From Devosia oryziradicis (GTDB taxonomy: Bacteria; Pseudomonadota; Alphaproteobacteria; Rhizobiales; Devosiaceae), in the NCBI RefSeq assembly GCF_016698645.1, contig NZ_CP068047.1, positions 3,383,001-3,447,000 of the forward strand: DNA of 64,000 nucleotides, in the 5' to 3' direction. Below, piece after piece: positions 7,642-16,800 of the stretch. A model generated the notes under the pieces. The model did not search any database, was not told the DNA's origin, and saw only the letters and a program-made list of their open reading frames with translations. Position 1 is the stretch's first letter. Every line of letters begins with the position of its first letter. Position numbers and translations under genes: made by a program.

Positions 7642-8312
7642 CAGCGCTCCACATCCATCGAGATCACCACATCCGCCCGATCCTGCGACTGGCTGACCAG
7701 GTCGTAGTTGGGCAGGTCGTTGCGCTCGATATGGGCGCGGTTGCGCTCCTCGGTGAAGAGTCCCTCCTCGCCATGGCGCCTGAGCAAGCGCGCCCGCACC
7801 AGTTCGCGGGGCACATCGATGAACACCGAATAATCGAGTTGCAGCTTGACGCCCGCCCAGGGTCCTTCGGTCAGCAGCAGATAATTGCCTTCGACGACGA
7901 GCACCCGCACCTCGGGCTGCACGGTGAAGGCATCGTCGACTGTATCTTCGATCTTGCGGGAATAGCCGGGTCCGCTGACCGGGCCCGTTGCCGACTTGAG
8001 GTGATGCAGGAAGTTGACGAAGTCGGCGCCTTCAAACGTATGCGGCGCGCCCTTGCGATCGGTCGCGCCCATGGCTTCGATCTTGGCGTGCTTCATATGG
8101 AAGCCATCCATCGGCACCAGCGCGGCGCTGCCGGGCTTGACCGCGTTGAGCATGGTCACCAACTCGGCGGCGAGTGTGGATTTACCGGTGCCCGGCCCAC
8201 CGGCAAAGCCGATGGCGATGCGATGATGGGCCCGGCTTTCCATCTCAAGAATATGCGGCACCAGCCGCGCCAGGGCGGCCTGCGGTGTCAGGTGAAGCCG
8301 CTCGGGAGCCAT
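7641..8312 (-). CDS. P-loop small-molecule kinase (uridine/pantothenate kinase-like superfamily)
   Basis: A 223-residue cytoplasmic protein with a Walker A GFAGGPGTGKSTLAAEL (about 35-51), a PMDGFHMKH substrate loop (about 67-75), PGYSRKIEDTV (about 115-125) and a Walker-B-like LVVEGNYLL (about 138-146), then the lid region VRARLLRRHGEEGLF. This is the phosphoribulokinase/uridine kinase/pantothenate kinase group, most like the 'nucleoside/nucleotide kinase family' and rhizobial fructose kinase FrcK. The true substrate cannot be assigned from sequence. ATG 8312 overlaps the stop of the upstream DUF6460 gene (TGATG), with AAGGGG as Shine-Dalgarno; the longer frame up to 8870 is spurious because it crosses that gene. 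Confidence 0.85.
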   Translation of the reverse strand: MAPERLHLTPQAALARLVPHILEMESRAHHRIAIGFAGGPGTGKSTLAAELVTMLNAVKPGSAALVPMDGFHMKHAKIEAMGATDRKGAPHTFEGADFVNFLHHLKSATGPVSGPGYSRKIEDTVDDAFTVQPEVRVLVVEGNYLLLTEGPWAGVKLQLDYSVFIDVPRELVRARLLRRHGEEGLFTEERNRAHIERNDLPNYDLVSQSQDRADVVISMDVER

Positions 8313-8602
8313 CAGCGCCCCTTGCTCAAACGCATGAGCAGCCAGACAGGAATGACCAGGGCTGCGCCAGTGACGATATAGCCGCCTAAGTTGCGGATGA
8401 GCCCGGCGCCGTCGCGCAAGGTCTCGCGCAGCAACTCGACGGCGCCGCGGATAACGCCCTGTACGTTGAGGCCGAATACGCTCATCACGAATCCGACCAG
8501 CAACGAGATGAAGGCCAGCTTGAGCATGACGCTGAGAGGATGGCCACCCAGGAAGCGCTCGAGCGGGGAACGCCGTATCTGGGTCTGGGGTTGATCGGTC
8601 AT
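8312..8602 (-). CDS. DUF6460 membrane protein
   Basis: A 96-residue protein of the DUF6460 family common in Hyphomicrobiales. It has a short polar N-terminus, the conserved FLGGHPLSVMLKLAFISLLV with a first membrane helix (about 22-45), an amphipathic stretch (AVELLRETLRDGAGLIRNLG), and a second membrane helix (about 70-92) ending in LMRLSKGR. ATG 8602 has GGAGG at the right distance. First gene of the coupled operon with the kinase and small exported protein. Function unknown. Confidence 0.85.
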   Translation of the reverse strand: MTDQPQTQIRRSPLERFLGGHPLSVMLKLAFISLLVGFVMSVFGLNVQGVIRGAVELLRETLRDGAGLIRNLGGYIVTGAALVIPVWLLMRLSKGR

Positions 8603-8691
8603 GCTGGCCTCCGCCCTGTTGTGCTGATGGGGGATCATATAGGCTCGAATGTGATTTGCAGAAGGTGTGACTTGCCAGTTTTGCGTTCGCT

Positions 8692-8816
8692 GCCCCACCC
8701 CCTCCCAACCTCCCCCATCGAGGGGGAGGTGTCAGACTGGTGGGCGTGGCACGATGTTGCCCCGGCCACGAAGCGGCACCTCCCCCTTGATGGGGGAGGC
8801 TGGGAGGGGGTGGGGG
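8692..8816. repeat. Palindromic GC-rich repeat, copy 1
   Basis: Two inverted arms of about 40 bp (8692-8731 and 8776-8816) around a 44-bp centre. Each arm carries its own internal hairpin of type CCTCCCCC-N4-GGGGGAGG next to CCACCCCCTCCCAA. Clearly related copies lie at 24879-25000, 52143-52245 and, degenerate, 42898-43034. The right arm ends 1 bp before the TTG start of the helicase gene and includes GGGAGGGGG at Shine-Dalgarno distance. Confidence 0.85.
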
Positions 8817-8817
8817 C

Positions 8818-11310
8818 TTGAGCACTGACGTTATCCTACCCTTCATCATCACCGACTGGTTTACCCGCAAGGGCTGGGCGCCGCGGCAGCATCAGCTCGA
8901 TGTACTGGCCAGCTGGCAGACTGGCGCGTCGGCGCTGTTGATCGCCCCGACCGGTGCGGGCAAGACGCTGGCGGGCTTTTTGCCGACGCTGGTCGACCTG
9001 GCCGAGGGCCAGTTCGAGGGACTTCACACGCTCTACATCTCCCCGCTAAAGGCACTGGCGGTGGACGTTCAGCGCAACCTCAATGCACCCATCTTCGAGA
9101 TGGGCCTCAAGATTACCGCCGAGACCCGCACGGGCGACACGCCGGCGTCGAAACGGGCGCGACAACGAGCCGAGCCGCCCAACATCCTGCTGACCACCCC
9201 GGAGCAACTGTGCCTGCTGATTAGCCACCCGCATGCCGACCTGTTCTTCGGCTCGCTGCGCCGCATCGTGCTGGACGAATTGCATGCATTGGTGACGTCC
9301 AAGCGTGGCGAGCTGTTGTCGCTGGCCCTGGCCCGCATCGCCAGGCTCGCGCCCAATCTGCGCATCACGGCACTCAGCGCCACCGTCGCTCGGCCGGACC
9401 TGCTGCGCGACTGGATCGCCCAGCCGGTGCCCGGGCAACCAACCCTCCTGCTGACGGCCTCGGGCGGCGCGCCTCCGGTGCTCGAAATTCTCGAAACCGA
9501 GCAGCGCCTGCCCTGGGCGGGCCACTCGGCGAACTACGCTCATCGCGATCTCTACGAGACCATCAAGCGGCACAAGACGACACTGCTTTTCGTCAATACG
9601 CGCAGCCAGGCCGAAATGCTGTTCCAGGGCCTGTGGGCAGTCAATGACGACATGCTGCCCATTGCCCTGCACCACGGTTCCCTGTCGGTGGAGCAGCGGC
9701 GCAAGGTGGAGAGCGCCATGGTGGCAGGCGAGCTCAAGGCCGTGGTCTGCACATCGACGCTGGATCTGGGCATCGACTGGGGCGATGTCGATCTGGTCGT
9801 GCAGGTCGGTGCGCCCAAGGGTTCTTCGCGCATGCTGCAGCGCATCGGCCGGGCCAATCACCGGCTCGACGAGCCGAGCAAGGCGGTGCTGGTCCCGTCC
9901 AACCGTTTCGAGGTGCTCGAATGCGAGGCGGCGCTGGAGGCAGTGGCCGAGAGTCATCAGGACAGCGAGGACCCTGTCAGCGGCGGCTATGACGTGCTGG
10001 CCCAGCATGTGCTGGGCATGGCCTGCGCTTCGCCGTTCGCCGCCGACGACCTTTATGATGAAGTGCGGCGCGCCTGGCCCTATCGCGACCTGCCGCGGGG
10101 GCAGTTCGACCGGGTGGTCGAATTCGTCGCCACCGGCGGCTATGCGCTCCAGGCCTATGAGCGCTATGCCCGCCTCAAGAAAACCGAGGACGGCAAGTGG
10201 CGTATCGCCAATCCGCAGGTGGCCCAGCAATACCGGCTCAATATCGGCACCATAATCGAGGAGCCGATGGTCAAGGTGCGGCTCATCCGCCAGCGCGGGC
10301 TCAAGAAGGGGCAAAGCAACAGCCCGGTCGGCTATGGCGGACGCGTACTGGGCGAGATGGAGGAATATTTCTTCGGCACGCTGCTGCCGGGCGACACATT
10401 CATGTTCGGCGGCGAAATCGTCGCCTTCGAAGGCATGAAGGATAATGAAGCATTCGTCAGCCGCGCCCAATCGGCCAATCCCAAGATCCCAAGCTATATG
10501 GGCGGCAAGTTCCCGCTCTCGACCTACCTGGCCGAGCGGGTCCGTCGCATGCTCGATACGCCAGAGAGCTGGAGCGCCCTGCCCGACCAGGTCAGCGACT
10601 GGCTTCGATTGCAGCGTGACATCTCGGTGCTGCCCCGGCGGGACAGCCTGCTGGTCGAGACCTTTCCACGCGGTTCGCAGAATTTTCTTGTCTGCTACCC
10701 CTTCGAGGGGCGGCTGGCGCATCAGACCTTGGGCATGCTGCTGACACGACGCCTCGAACGCGCACGGGCCAGGCCGCTCGGCTTCGTTGCCAGTGAATAT
10801 GCCTTGGCCATATGGGGGCTTGGCGACCTCTCGGCGCTGGTCCGCACCGGCCGCCTTTCGCTCGACGACCTGTTCGCCGAAGACATGCTGGGCGACGACC
10901 TGGAAGACTGGCTGGACGAATCGGCGTTGATGAAGCGCACCTTCCGCAACTGCGCGATCATTGCCGGGCTGATCGAGCGCCGGCATCCGGGCAAGGAGAA
11001 GTCCGGGCGGCAGATCACGATGAGTTCCGATCTCATCTATGACGTGCTCTACCAGCACGAGCCCGACCATATCCTGATCCAGGCGACCCGCCGCGATGCC
11101 GCGCGAGGGCTACTCGACATCGAGCGGCTGGGCGACATGCTGCGGCGCATCAGCGGCCATATCGTGCATAAGCCGCTGGCGCGGATTTCCCCGCTCGCGG
11201 TGCCCGTCATGCTCGATATCGGCAAGGAGCCGATTTTCGGGGAAGGCCGCGAATCAGCTATGGCGGATGCTGCAGACGAATTGATGAGGGAAGCCCTCGG
11301 GCAATCTTGA
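8818..11310 (+). CDS. Ligase-associated DNA-damage-response DEXH helicase (Lhr-like)
   Basis: An 830-residue ATP-dependent helicase. Motif I is APTGAGKTLAGFLPTL (about 42-57), motif II DELHAL (about 155), motif III SATVARP, and the second RecA domain contains TSTLDLGIDWGDVD and the arginine-finger motif QRIGRANHR (about 341-349). Winged-helix and C-terminal Lhr-type domains follow (GSQNFLVCYPFEGRLAHQ). This is the Lhr-core member of the bacterial ligase-associated repair cluster, followed immediately by its usual partner PdeM (4-nt overlap). The companion ATP-dependent ligase and exonuclease genes are not in the window. Start is TTG 8818; GGAGG within the adjoining repeat lies 10 nt upstream and there is no better start codon. 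Confidence 0.93.
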   Translation: MSTDVILPFIITDWFTRKGWAPRQHQLDVLASWQTGASALLIAPTGAGKTLAGFLPTLVDLAEGQFEGLHTLYISPLKALAVDVQRNLNAPIFEMGLKITAETRTGDTPASKRARQRAEPPNILLTTPEQLCLLISHPHADLFFGSLRRIVLDELHALVTSKRGELLSLALARIARLAPNLRITALSATVARPDLLRDWIAQPVPGQPTLLLTASGGAPPVLEILETEQRLPWAGHSANYAHRDLYETIKRHKTTLLFVNTRSQAEMLFQGLWAVNDDMLPIALHHGSLSVEQRRKVESAMVAGELKAVVCTSTLDLGIDWGDVDLVVQVGAPKGSSRMLQRIGRANHRLDEPSKAVLVPSNRFEVLECEAALEAVAESHQDSEDPVSGGYDVLAQHVLGMACASPFAADDLYDEVRRAWPYRDLPRGQFDRVVEFVATGGYALQAYERYARLKKTEDGKWRIANPQVAQQYRLNIGTIIEEPMVKVRLIRQRGLKKGQSNSPVGYGGRVLGEMEEYFFGTLLPGDTFMFGGEIVAFEGMKDNEAFVSRAQSANPKIPSYMGGKFPLSTYLAERVRRMLDTPESWSALPDQVSDWLRLQRDISVLPRRDSLLVETFPRGSQNFLVCYPFEGRLAHQTLGMLLTRRLERARARPLGFVASEYALAIWGLGDLSALVRTGRLSLDDLFAEDMLGDDLEDWLDESALMKRTFRNCAIIAGLIERRHPGKEKSGRQITMSSDLIYDVLYQHEPDHILIQATRRDAARGLLDIERLGDMLRRISGHIVHKPLARISPLAVPVMLDIGKEPIFGEGRESAMADAADELMREALGQS

Positions 11311-12014
11311 ACTATCCGCTACACCAGGCCGAGATCACGGAGACGCCGATCTTGCGCTTTGCCGGCCATAATTTCGAACCCCTGCCCTCGGGCGGCCTCT
11401 ACTGGCACAGCCAGCAGACCCTTCTCGTCGCGGACCTGCATTTCGAGAAGATGGCGAGCTTTGCGCGCCGCGGGCAGATGTTGCCCCCCTACGACACCGG
11501 CATGACGCTGGCGCGGCTCGAGGCCGACCTGCGGCGCACCGGGGCGCGCCGGCTGATTTCACTCGGCGACAGCTTTCATCGCGCCGATGCCAGCAGCCTG
11601 CTCGGCAATGCCGATCGGATGCGGCTCGATGCAATCACCGACATGGTCGAGTGCCTTTGGCTCTCGGGCAACCACGATCCGGCCCCGCATGCCATTGGCG
11701 GCCAGTGCCTGCCGGAGCTGACCGTTTCTGGCCTGACGCTGACGCATGAACCCAAGCGGGGTGCGAGCGGGCTCGTTGCCGGGCACCTGCATCCGGCGGC
11801 GCATCTGCATATGGAAGGGCGCACGGCACGGCGTCCCTGCTTCGTGCATGACAATCGCCTGCTGATCCTGCCGGCCTATGGCGCTTCGACGGGGTCGCTG
11901 AATATCCTGTCACCCGCCTTTGTCGGCCTCTTCCACTGGCCGGCCCTTGAGGTGACGATGCTGGGCAAGGAGCGGACTTATCCGGTGAGCCCCAAGCGGC
12001 TGGTGCGAGGATAG
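11307..12014 (+). CDS. pdeM: Ligase-associated DNA-damage-response endonuclease PdeM
   Basis: A 235-residue calcineurin-fold phosphoesterase of the PdeM family. Motifs in order: VADLHFEKMASFARRG (about 42-57), LISLGDSFHRADA (about 84-96), WLSGNHDPAPHA (about 117-128) and GLVAGHLHPAAHL (about 152-164), ending with LLILPAYGASTGSLN. It starts with TTG at 11307, overlapping the helicase stop by 4 nt (TTGA), so translation is coupled. Family members act with the Lhr-like helicase, ligase and exonuclease in DNA damage response; a strand-incising or end-processing activity is presumed. Convergent with the TIGR02186 gene 2 bp away. Confidence 0.92.
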   Translation: MNYPLHQAEITETPILRFAGHNFEPLPSGGLYWHSQQTLLVADLHFEKMASFARRGQMLPPYDTGMTLARLEADLRRTGARRLISLGDSFHRADASSLLGNADRMRLDAITDMVECLWLSGNHDPAPHAIGGQCLPELTVSGLTLTHEPKRGASGLVAGHLHPAAHLHMEGRTARRPCFVHDNRLLILPAYGASTGSLNILSPAFVGLFHWPALEVTMLGKERTYPVSPKRLVRG

Positions 12015-12016
12015 GC

Positions 12017-12778
12017 CTACCGCCGGAACAGTACGCCGCCCAGCCAGCCGGTGAACAGCGCCAGGATCACGCAGATCACACCATAGGCCAGCGGCTGCTG
12101 CACGGCGGATAGGGCCAGAAAGCGCTCGAAGCCGATCTTGCGCACCGAGAAGCCCTCGGACTTGCGGGCGATGACCTCGCCGTTCTTGAACACGTAGGTG
12201 AGAGCCAGGTAAGGCCCCGGCGGGGCATTGCTGGGAAGCGTCAGTCGGGCCGAATAGAAGTTGTCGGCCGGAAAGCTGACGCCATTTTCCTGGACGCCGA
12301 ACAGGCCCTCTTCCGTCATCAACCGCACCAGCTCGCGGCCGAACACCGCGCCCTTCCACCAATCCTCGCTGCTGGCCGCCAGCGTGTGGGATTCGGGCAG
12401 GATGAGGTTGGTGGTGAGGGTGGTCACATCGGTGATGTCGGTCAGGCGCGCGCTCGACAGGACGTGGAAGTAGCTGGGAAAATCGCGAAACTCGATCTGG
12501 TCGGTATTGAGCCAGATACCCAGCACATTGGTCTTTTGCCGGGCGACCCGTGTCTGGGTTGGGCCTAGGACCACGACGATGACCTGGAAAGGCCCGATGA
12601 CGAACTTCTGTTCCGAGCCGGCATCGGGAATGATGGCGCCATAAAAGGTCATCCGCTCACCGTCGAAGCTCGAGGTGATCTCGACGCTGTCGTTGGAGAC
12701 CTGCGAGACCAGGCGCTCGGCGTGGGCCGGCGCCGCCAGGCCCAGCAGCAACGCGAGGATGAACAGCAGCCGGCTCAC
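12017..12778 (-). CDS. TIGR02186 family protein, exported with C-terminal membrane anchor
   Basis: A 253-residue protein with a signal peptide (SRLLFILALLLGLAAPAHA), a beta-rich domain containing FYGAIIPDAGSEQ and LPSNAPPGPYLALTYVFKNG, and a C-terminal membrane helix (YGVICVILALFTGWLGGVLF). These are the features of the alphaproteobacterial TIGR02186 family, which is habitually encoded next to a TauE/SafE-type exporter, as here. GTG 12778 overlaps the stop of that exporter by 4 nt (GTGA). The topology suggests a periplasmic domain tethered to the inner membrane, perhaps an accessory subunit of the exporter (inference). Confidence 0.88.
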   Translation of the reverse strand: MSRLLFILALLLGLAAPAHAERLVSQVSNDSVEITSSFDGERMTFYGAIIPDAGSEQKFVIGPFQVIVVVLGPTQTRVARQKTNVLGIWLNTDQIEFRDFPSYFHVLSSARLTDITDVTTLTTNLILPESHTLAASSEDWWKGAVFGRELVRLMTEEGLFGVQENGVSFPADNFYSARLTLPSNAPPGPYLALTYVFKNGEVIARKSEGFSVRKIGFERFLALSAVQQPLAYGVICVILALFTGWLGGVLFRR

Positions 12779-13701
12779 TGCTTGAGCCCCGTAACAGCCA
12801 TGCTGAACACATCCGCGGGCGCAAGCACCAGCGACAGTCCGAACCGGATGGCCACGGCCAGCACCAGCAGCGCGAGGAGGCCGCGCAACTGTTCGCCGCG
12901 CAGGTATTTGCCGGCCGAGGCGCCGAACTGGGCGCCGGCCGTGCCACCAACCATCAGGCAGAATGCCAGGAGGATGTCGACGCTCTGGCTCTGGACCGCG
13001 TGGAGAATCGTGGTGGCCGCCATCATGGCCACCACTTGTGCCAGCGACGTACCGATGACGACGTTGCCCGGCACGCGCAGGAGATAGACCAGGGCGGGCA
13101 CCATGATGAAGCCGCCACCAATGCCGAGCAGAGAGCCAACAAAGCCAATGAACAGGCCGATGATCAGCACCGGCAGCACGCTGATATAAAGCCGCGATTT
13201 CTTGAAGCGGACGCGCATGGGCAGGCCATGGATCCAGCTGTGCTGGTTGGGCAGCCGCTCGCGCACCACGATGCCCTTGCGCTGCTTGAGGATGGCGCGG
13301 GTGGATTCGATCAGCATCAGGGTACCGACCGAACCAAGCAGGACCAGGAAGCCGAGGGAGATGAAGAAATCGAGCTGGCCGGCATCGCGCAGCAGTGCAA
13401 AGGTCGCGACGCCACCAAAGGCGCCCAATACGCCCGACAGCACCAGATAGAGCGCCAGATGCAGGTCGACCGCGCCGCGTCGGTAATGCGCCAGGGCGCC
13501 GGAGGTCGATGCGGCCACGACCTGGCCGGTGACCGAGGCCACGGCGACAGGGGCCGGCACGCCGGAAAAGATCAGCAGCGGCGTCAGCAGGAAACCGCCG
13601 CCAACCCCGAACAGGCCCGACAGAAATCCGACCGCCCCTCCGATCCCCACGAGAAAGAAGAGGTTCACGGATAGCTCGGCGATCGGCAGGTAGATCTGCA
13701 A
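12775..13701 (-). CDS. Sulfite exporter TauE/SafE family permease
   Basis: About 308 residues with eight or so hydrophobic segments. It holds the two family repeats GAVGFLSGLFGVGGGFLLTP and FVGSLLGIGGGFIMVPALVY, each with the GxGGG signature. TauE/SafE proteins export organosulfur or sulfite-like anions; the substrate here is not known. I place the start at TTG 13701, which gives the family-typical (M)QIYLPIAELSVN; the frame extends to another TTG at 13761, so the start is uncertain, and the AGGG before 13701 is rather close. Coupled to the downstream TIGR02186 gene. A terminator hairpin separates it from the PodJ-like gene. Confidence 0.88.
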   Translation of the reverse strand: MQIYLPIAELSVNLFFLVGIGGAVGFLSGLFGVGGGFLLTPLLIFSGVPAPVAVASVTGQVVAASTSGALAHYRRGAVDLHLALYLVLSGVLGAFGGVATFALLRDAGQLDFFISLGFLVLLGSVGTLMLIESTRAILKQRKGIVVRERLPNQHSWIHGLPMRVRFKKSRLYISVLPVLIIGLFIGFVGSLLGIGGGFIMVPALVYLLRVPGNVVIGTSLAQVVAMMAATTILHAVQSQSVDILLAFCLMVGGTAGAQFGASAGKYLRGEQLRGLLALLVLAVAIRFGLSLVLAPADVFSMAVTGLKQ

Positions 13702-13768
13702 GACCCTGATCCGTTGGAATTTGACTACGCCGCACGACCTTACAGGATCGTACGTCAACAATAGGTCA

Positions 13769-13796
13769 AAGGTTCCCGCCTTGCGGCGGGAACCTT
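13769..13796 (-). terminator. Strong hairpin terminator of the PodJ-like gene
   Basis: A perfect 12-bp stem (AAGGTTCCCGCC paired with GGCGGGAACCTT) with a 4-nt loop, about 40 bp after the stop of the PodJ-like gene at 13837 on the minus strand. The poly-T is short (TTTGACC). It separates that gene from the TauE-like operon. Confidence 0.7.
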
Positions 13797-13836
13797 GCGA
13801 AGGTGGTTGGCAGGCCGGTGGCGACCGGCCCTATTC

Positions 13837-16800
13837 CTAGACCGGCTGGCTGCCCAACACGGCGAGCAGGCGCGGGTTGACGGCGCCGCTCTCATTCATC
13901 CCGGTGCCACGTTCGAACGCCTTGATGGCCTCGGAGGTCTTGGGACCAGCCATGCCATCGGGCACGCCGACATCGAAGCCGAGCTTGCTCAATACCAGCT
14001 GCACCTTGGACACGACATCCTTGGTGGTGATGACTTCACCCGGATCGAAGCTGGCCGACCAGGTGCCCATCGGCGCAAAGTTGGCGGCCAGGTCGATGGG
14101 CTCGGGCTTCCACAGTTTGACCTCGTCGTTGACGCGACCGACCGCCTCGGCCGTCAGCGACTTGGCGATGTCGTCGCGCGCCTTGGCAGCATCGGCATCA
14201 CCATTGAGGGCCGCGAGAGCGAACCATTTGTAGGATTGCTCGAAGTCCTGTTCGACGCCCAGCCCACGGGCATAGAGCATGCCCAGGTTGAACTGGCTGT
14301 CGGTCATGCCGCGCGCGGCGGCCTGGGCAAACCACTCGGCGGCCGATTCGAACTGCTGTTCGCCGAGCTGGCCGCCGGCATAGAGCGCGGCGAGGTTGTG
14401 CATGGCCATGCGATTGCCGGCTTCGGCACCGCGCTGGTACCACAGCTTGGCTACCTCGAAATCCTTGTCCACGCCCTGTCCGGCTTCGTAGAGGTTGCCG
14501 ATGCGGTACTGGGCCGGAACAAAGCCCTGCGCGGCGGAACGCTCGTACCACTTGGCCGCTTCGACATAGTCCTGGGTGATGGCGCGGCCTTCGGTGTAGA
14601 TCGCACCGATTTCGAACTGGGCGCGCGCATCGCCATCGGCGGCGGCCTGTCGCAGTTCCAGCGGACCAAGGCCTTCGGGCGGCAGTTCGAAGGTTTCGGT
14701 CACGGCGGCAGTTGGCTCGGGAATGCTGCCGGTGACATCAGGCACGATATCGGCCGGCACGTCCAGCGGCACGGCATCGGTGCCCCCGCTTCCAGACAGC
14801 GCGGCGAGCGTGGGCGGCATGGGGGTGGCCGCAGCCGCGCGGGTAAAGCTCATGGGCTGGTTCGGATTGATCGACGCCGTCGTCGTGCCATCGATCATGT
14901 CGATGACGCGCGGCTCCGGACGAACCAGGGACACATCCTCGTTGGCCGCCGGCGTTGCCGAGGGCTGGGTGGTGGTCGTCTCCGCCGCTGGCGCTGCAGG
15001 CGCGCGCGTTGCAGCCATGCGCTGCATGACCAGGTTCAGCGCCAGCATGGAGACGGCAACCAGCACCGCCGTCAGCAGCAGCGGCCGGCGATGGCGGGCG
15101 AGGAAGCTCTGCTTTACGACCGGCGTCTCGACTTCGGCGCCAAATGACGGCGGCGAGACGGGGGCTTCGGTTGCAGCGCCGCGCTTTGCCTTGGCGGGCT
15201 TGGTCGCCTTGGCAGGCTTTTCTGGCTTGGCGGGCTTATCCGGACCGGGCTGGGCCTGCGGCGCTTCGGCGGCCGGAGCTGGTGCGGCAGCGGATCCCGG
15301 CATGACGCGTGACAGGGCGCGGCCAATCAGCGAGTTGCTGCTCGTCGCAGCGGCGGGCGCGGTGCCCTCCTGGCGCGCGCGCTGGGCCCGTCGCGCAGCG
15401 GCGACAAACGTACTGGTGCTGCTCTGGCTGGTCGGGGCCTCCACCTGGGGCGCGGACATGGCCGGTGGCACGAATGGATCAAGGCTCGACTGCGGGCGGG
15501 GCGGACGCTCGGCACTGCTCGGGTCGAAGACGGGCCGCGCGGCAACGGGCGGTTCGCCGGCAGGAGCCTGCGGGCGTGCCCCGACCTTGGCGTCCAGAGC
15601 CGCGCGCACGGGACCGGCATCCTTGAAGCCGGGATCGACCAGTGGCGCTTCATCGGCCGGATTGGCCGGCATGGAATCGCTCTTGGCAGCAGACTTGGGG
15701 CCGGCCAGCGCCGTCAGGATAGCGTCGAAGCGGGCGCGGTCCTCTGGCTCCTCGGCAGTCGCGGGAGTGGATGGGACGCTGCGATCATGGCGCGCACTCA
15801 GCGCTGCCTCGAGCCGGGTCAGACGTTCGGCCGTGTCCTTGCCGGCGGTGTTGAAGAGCGCCGCCATGCGCTGCTCCAGCGCAACCATGCCCTCCTCGCT
15901 GATGCCGCTGCTGGCAGCGGGAGCCGATTTTGCCACCGCCTCGGAGGTGCGCTCGGCCACCATGGCCGCCAGGGCATCGTAGTCGGGGGTTTTGCCGGCA
16001 GACTTGATCAGACCGGCCAGCCGCTCCTCGATGCTCTTGAGGCTATCGGGGCCGAACATGGCAACGGGCGCGGGCGCCTTGCGGGTCACTGCGTCGCTGG
16101 TGCGTTCGGCGACCAGCGTGGCCATGGCTTCCAGGTCGGCGGGATCGGACTGGGTCGAATAGAGCTTGGCGAGGCTGTTGAGCTGGTTGCCGGTATCGTC
16201 CATCCGGGCCATCAGCAGCTTGAGCTGGTTTTCGACCTGGCTGGAGTCGGTGGGCACCATGCGGTCCGACAGCGCCTCGATCTGGCTCTCGATGCGCAGG
16301 AAGCGCGGTTCCATGTCAGCGATGACGGCGTCGCGCAGCGAGGCGATGTCCTGCTTGAGGCCGGCCACGTCGCCGTTGGCGGCGTCGAAGCCGCCGATGC
16401 GGGCGGCCAGGGCATCGACCTTGGCCACCAGCTTGCCGGGAGCGGTCTCGCCGTCCTTCATCGCCTGGGTGAAGGCCGACATTTCCGAAGTCAGGCGATC
16501 GAAGTCGCCCGACGAGAGCGCAACGTTCTTTTCGATGGCGTCGATGCGGTCATAGACGTTGCGGACGCTCTTCTCGATCGCGTGCATGGCCGGCGCCAGC
16601 GCGGCGACTGCCTTGTCGGGTTCGGGCTTGCGCTCCTCGCGCGCGATCTCGCGCTCCATCTGCTGCGCCTGCAGTTCGGCCAGCTTGCCCACGGTCGCCG
16701 AAACGTCGTCGAGTCGTTTGTTGATGGCTGAAAGGTCGACGCGGGGGCCGCTTTCGATCAGGCTCGCCAGGGCGCCGATCTGGGCCTCCAGGCGCTTGAC

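Noticed and set aside
8692..8816. Possible CRISPR or IS end
   Set aside because: The repeat is an inverted pair of hairpin modules without regular spacers, cas genes or transposase.
8313..8870. Upstream extension of the P-loop kinase frame to 8870
   Set aside because: It crosses the DUF6460 gene and the palindromic repeat; the coupled ATG at 8312 has a Shine-Dalgarno and fits the family N-terminus.
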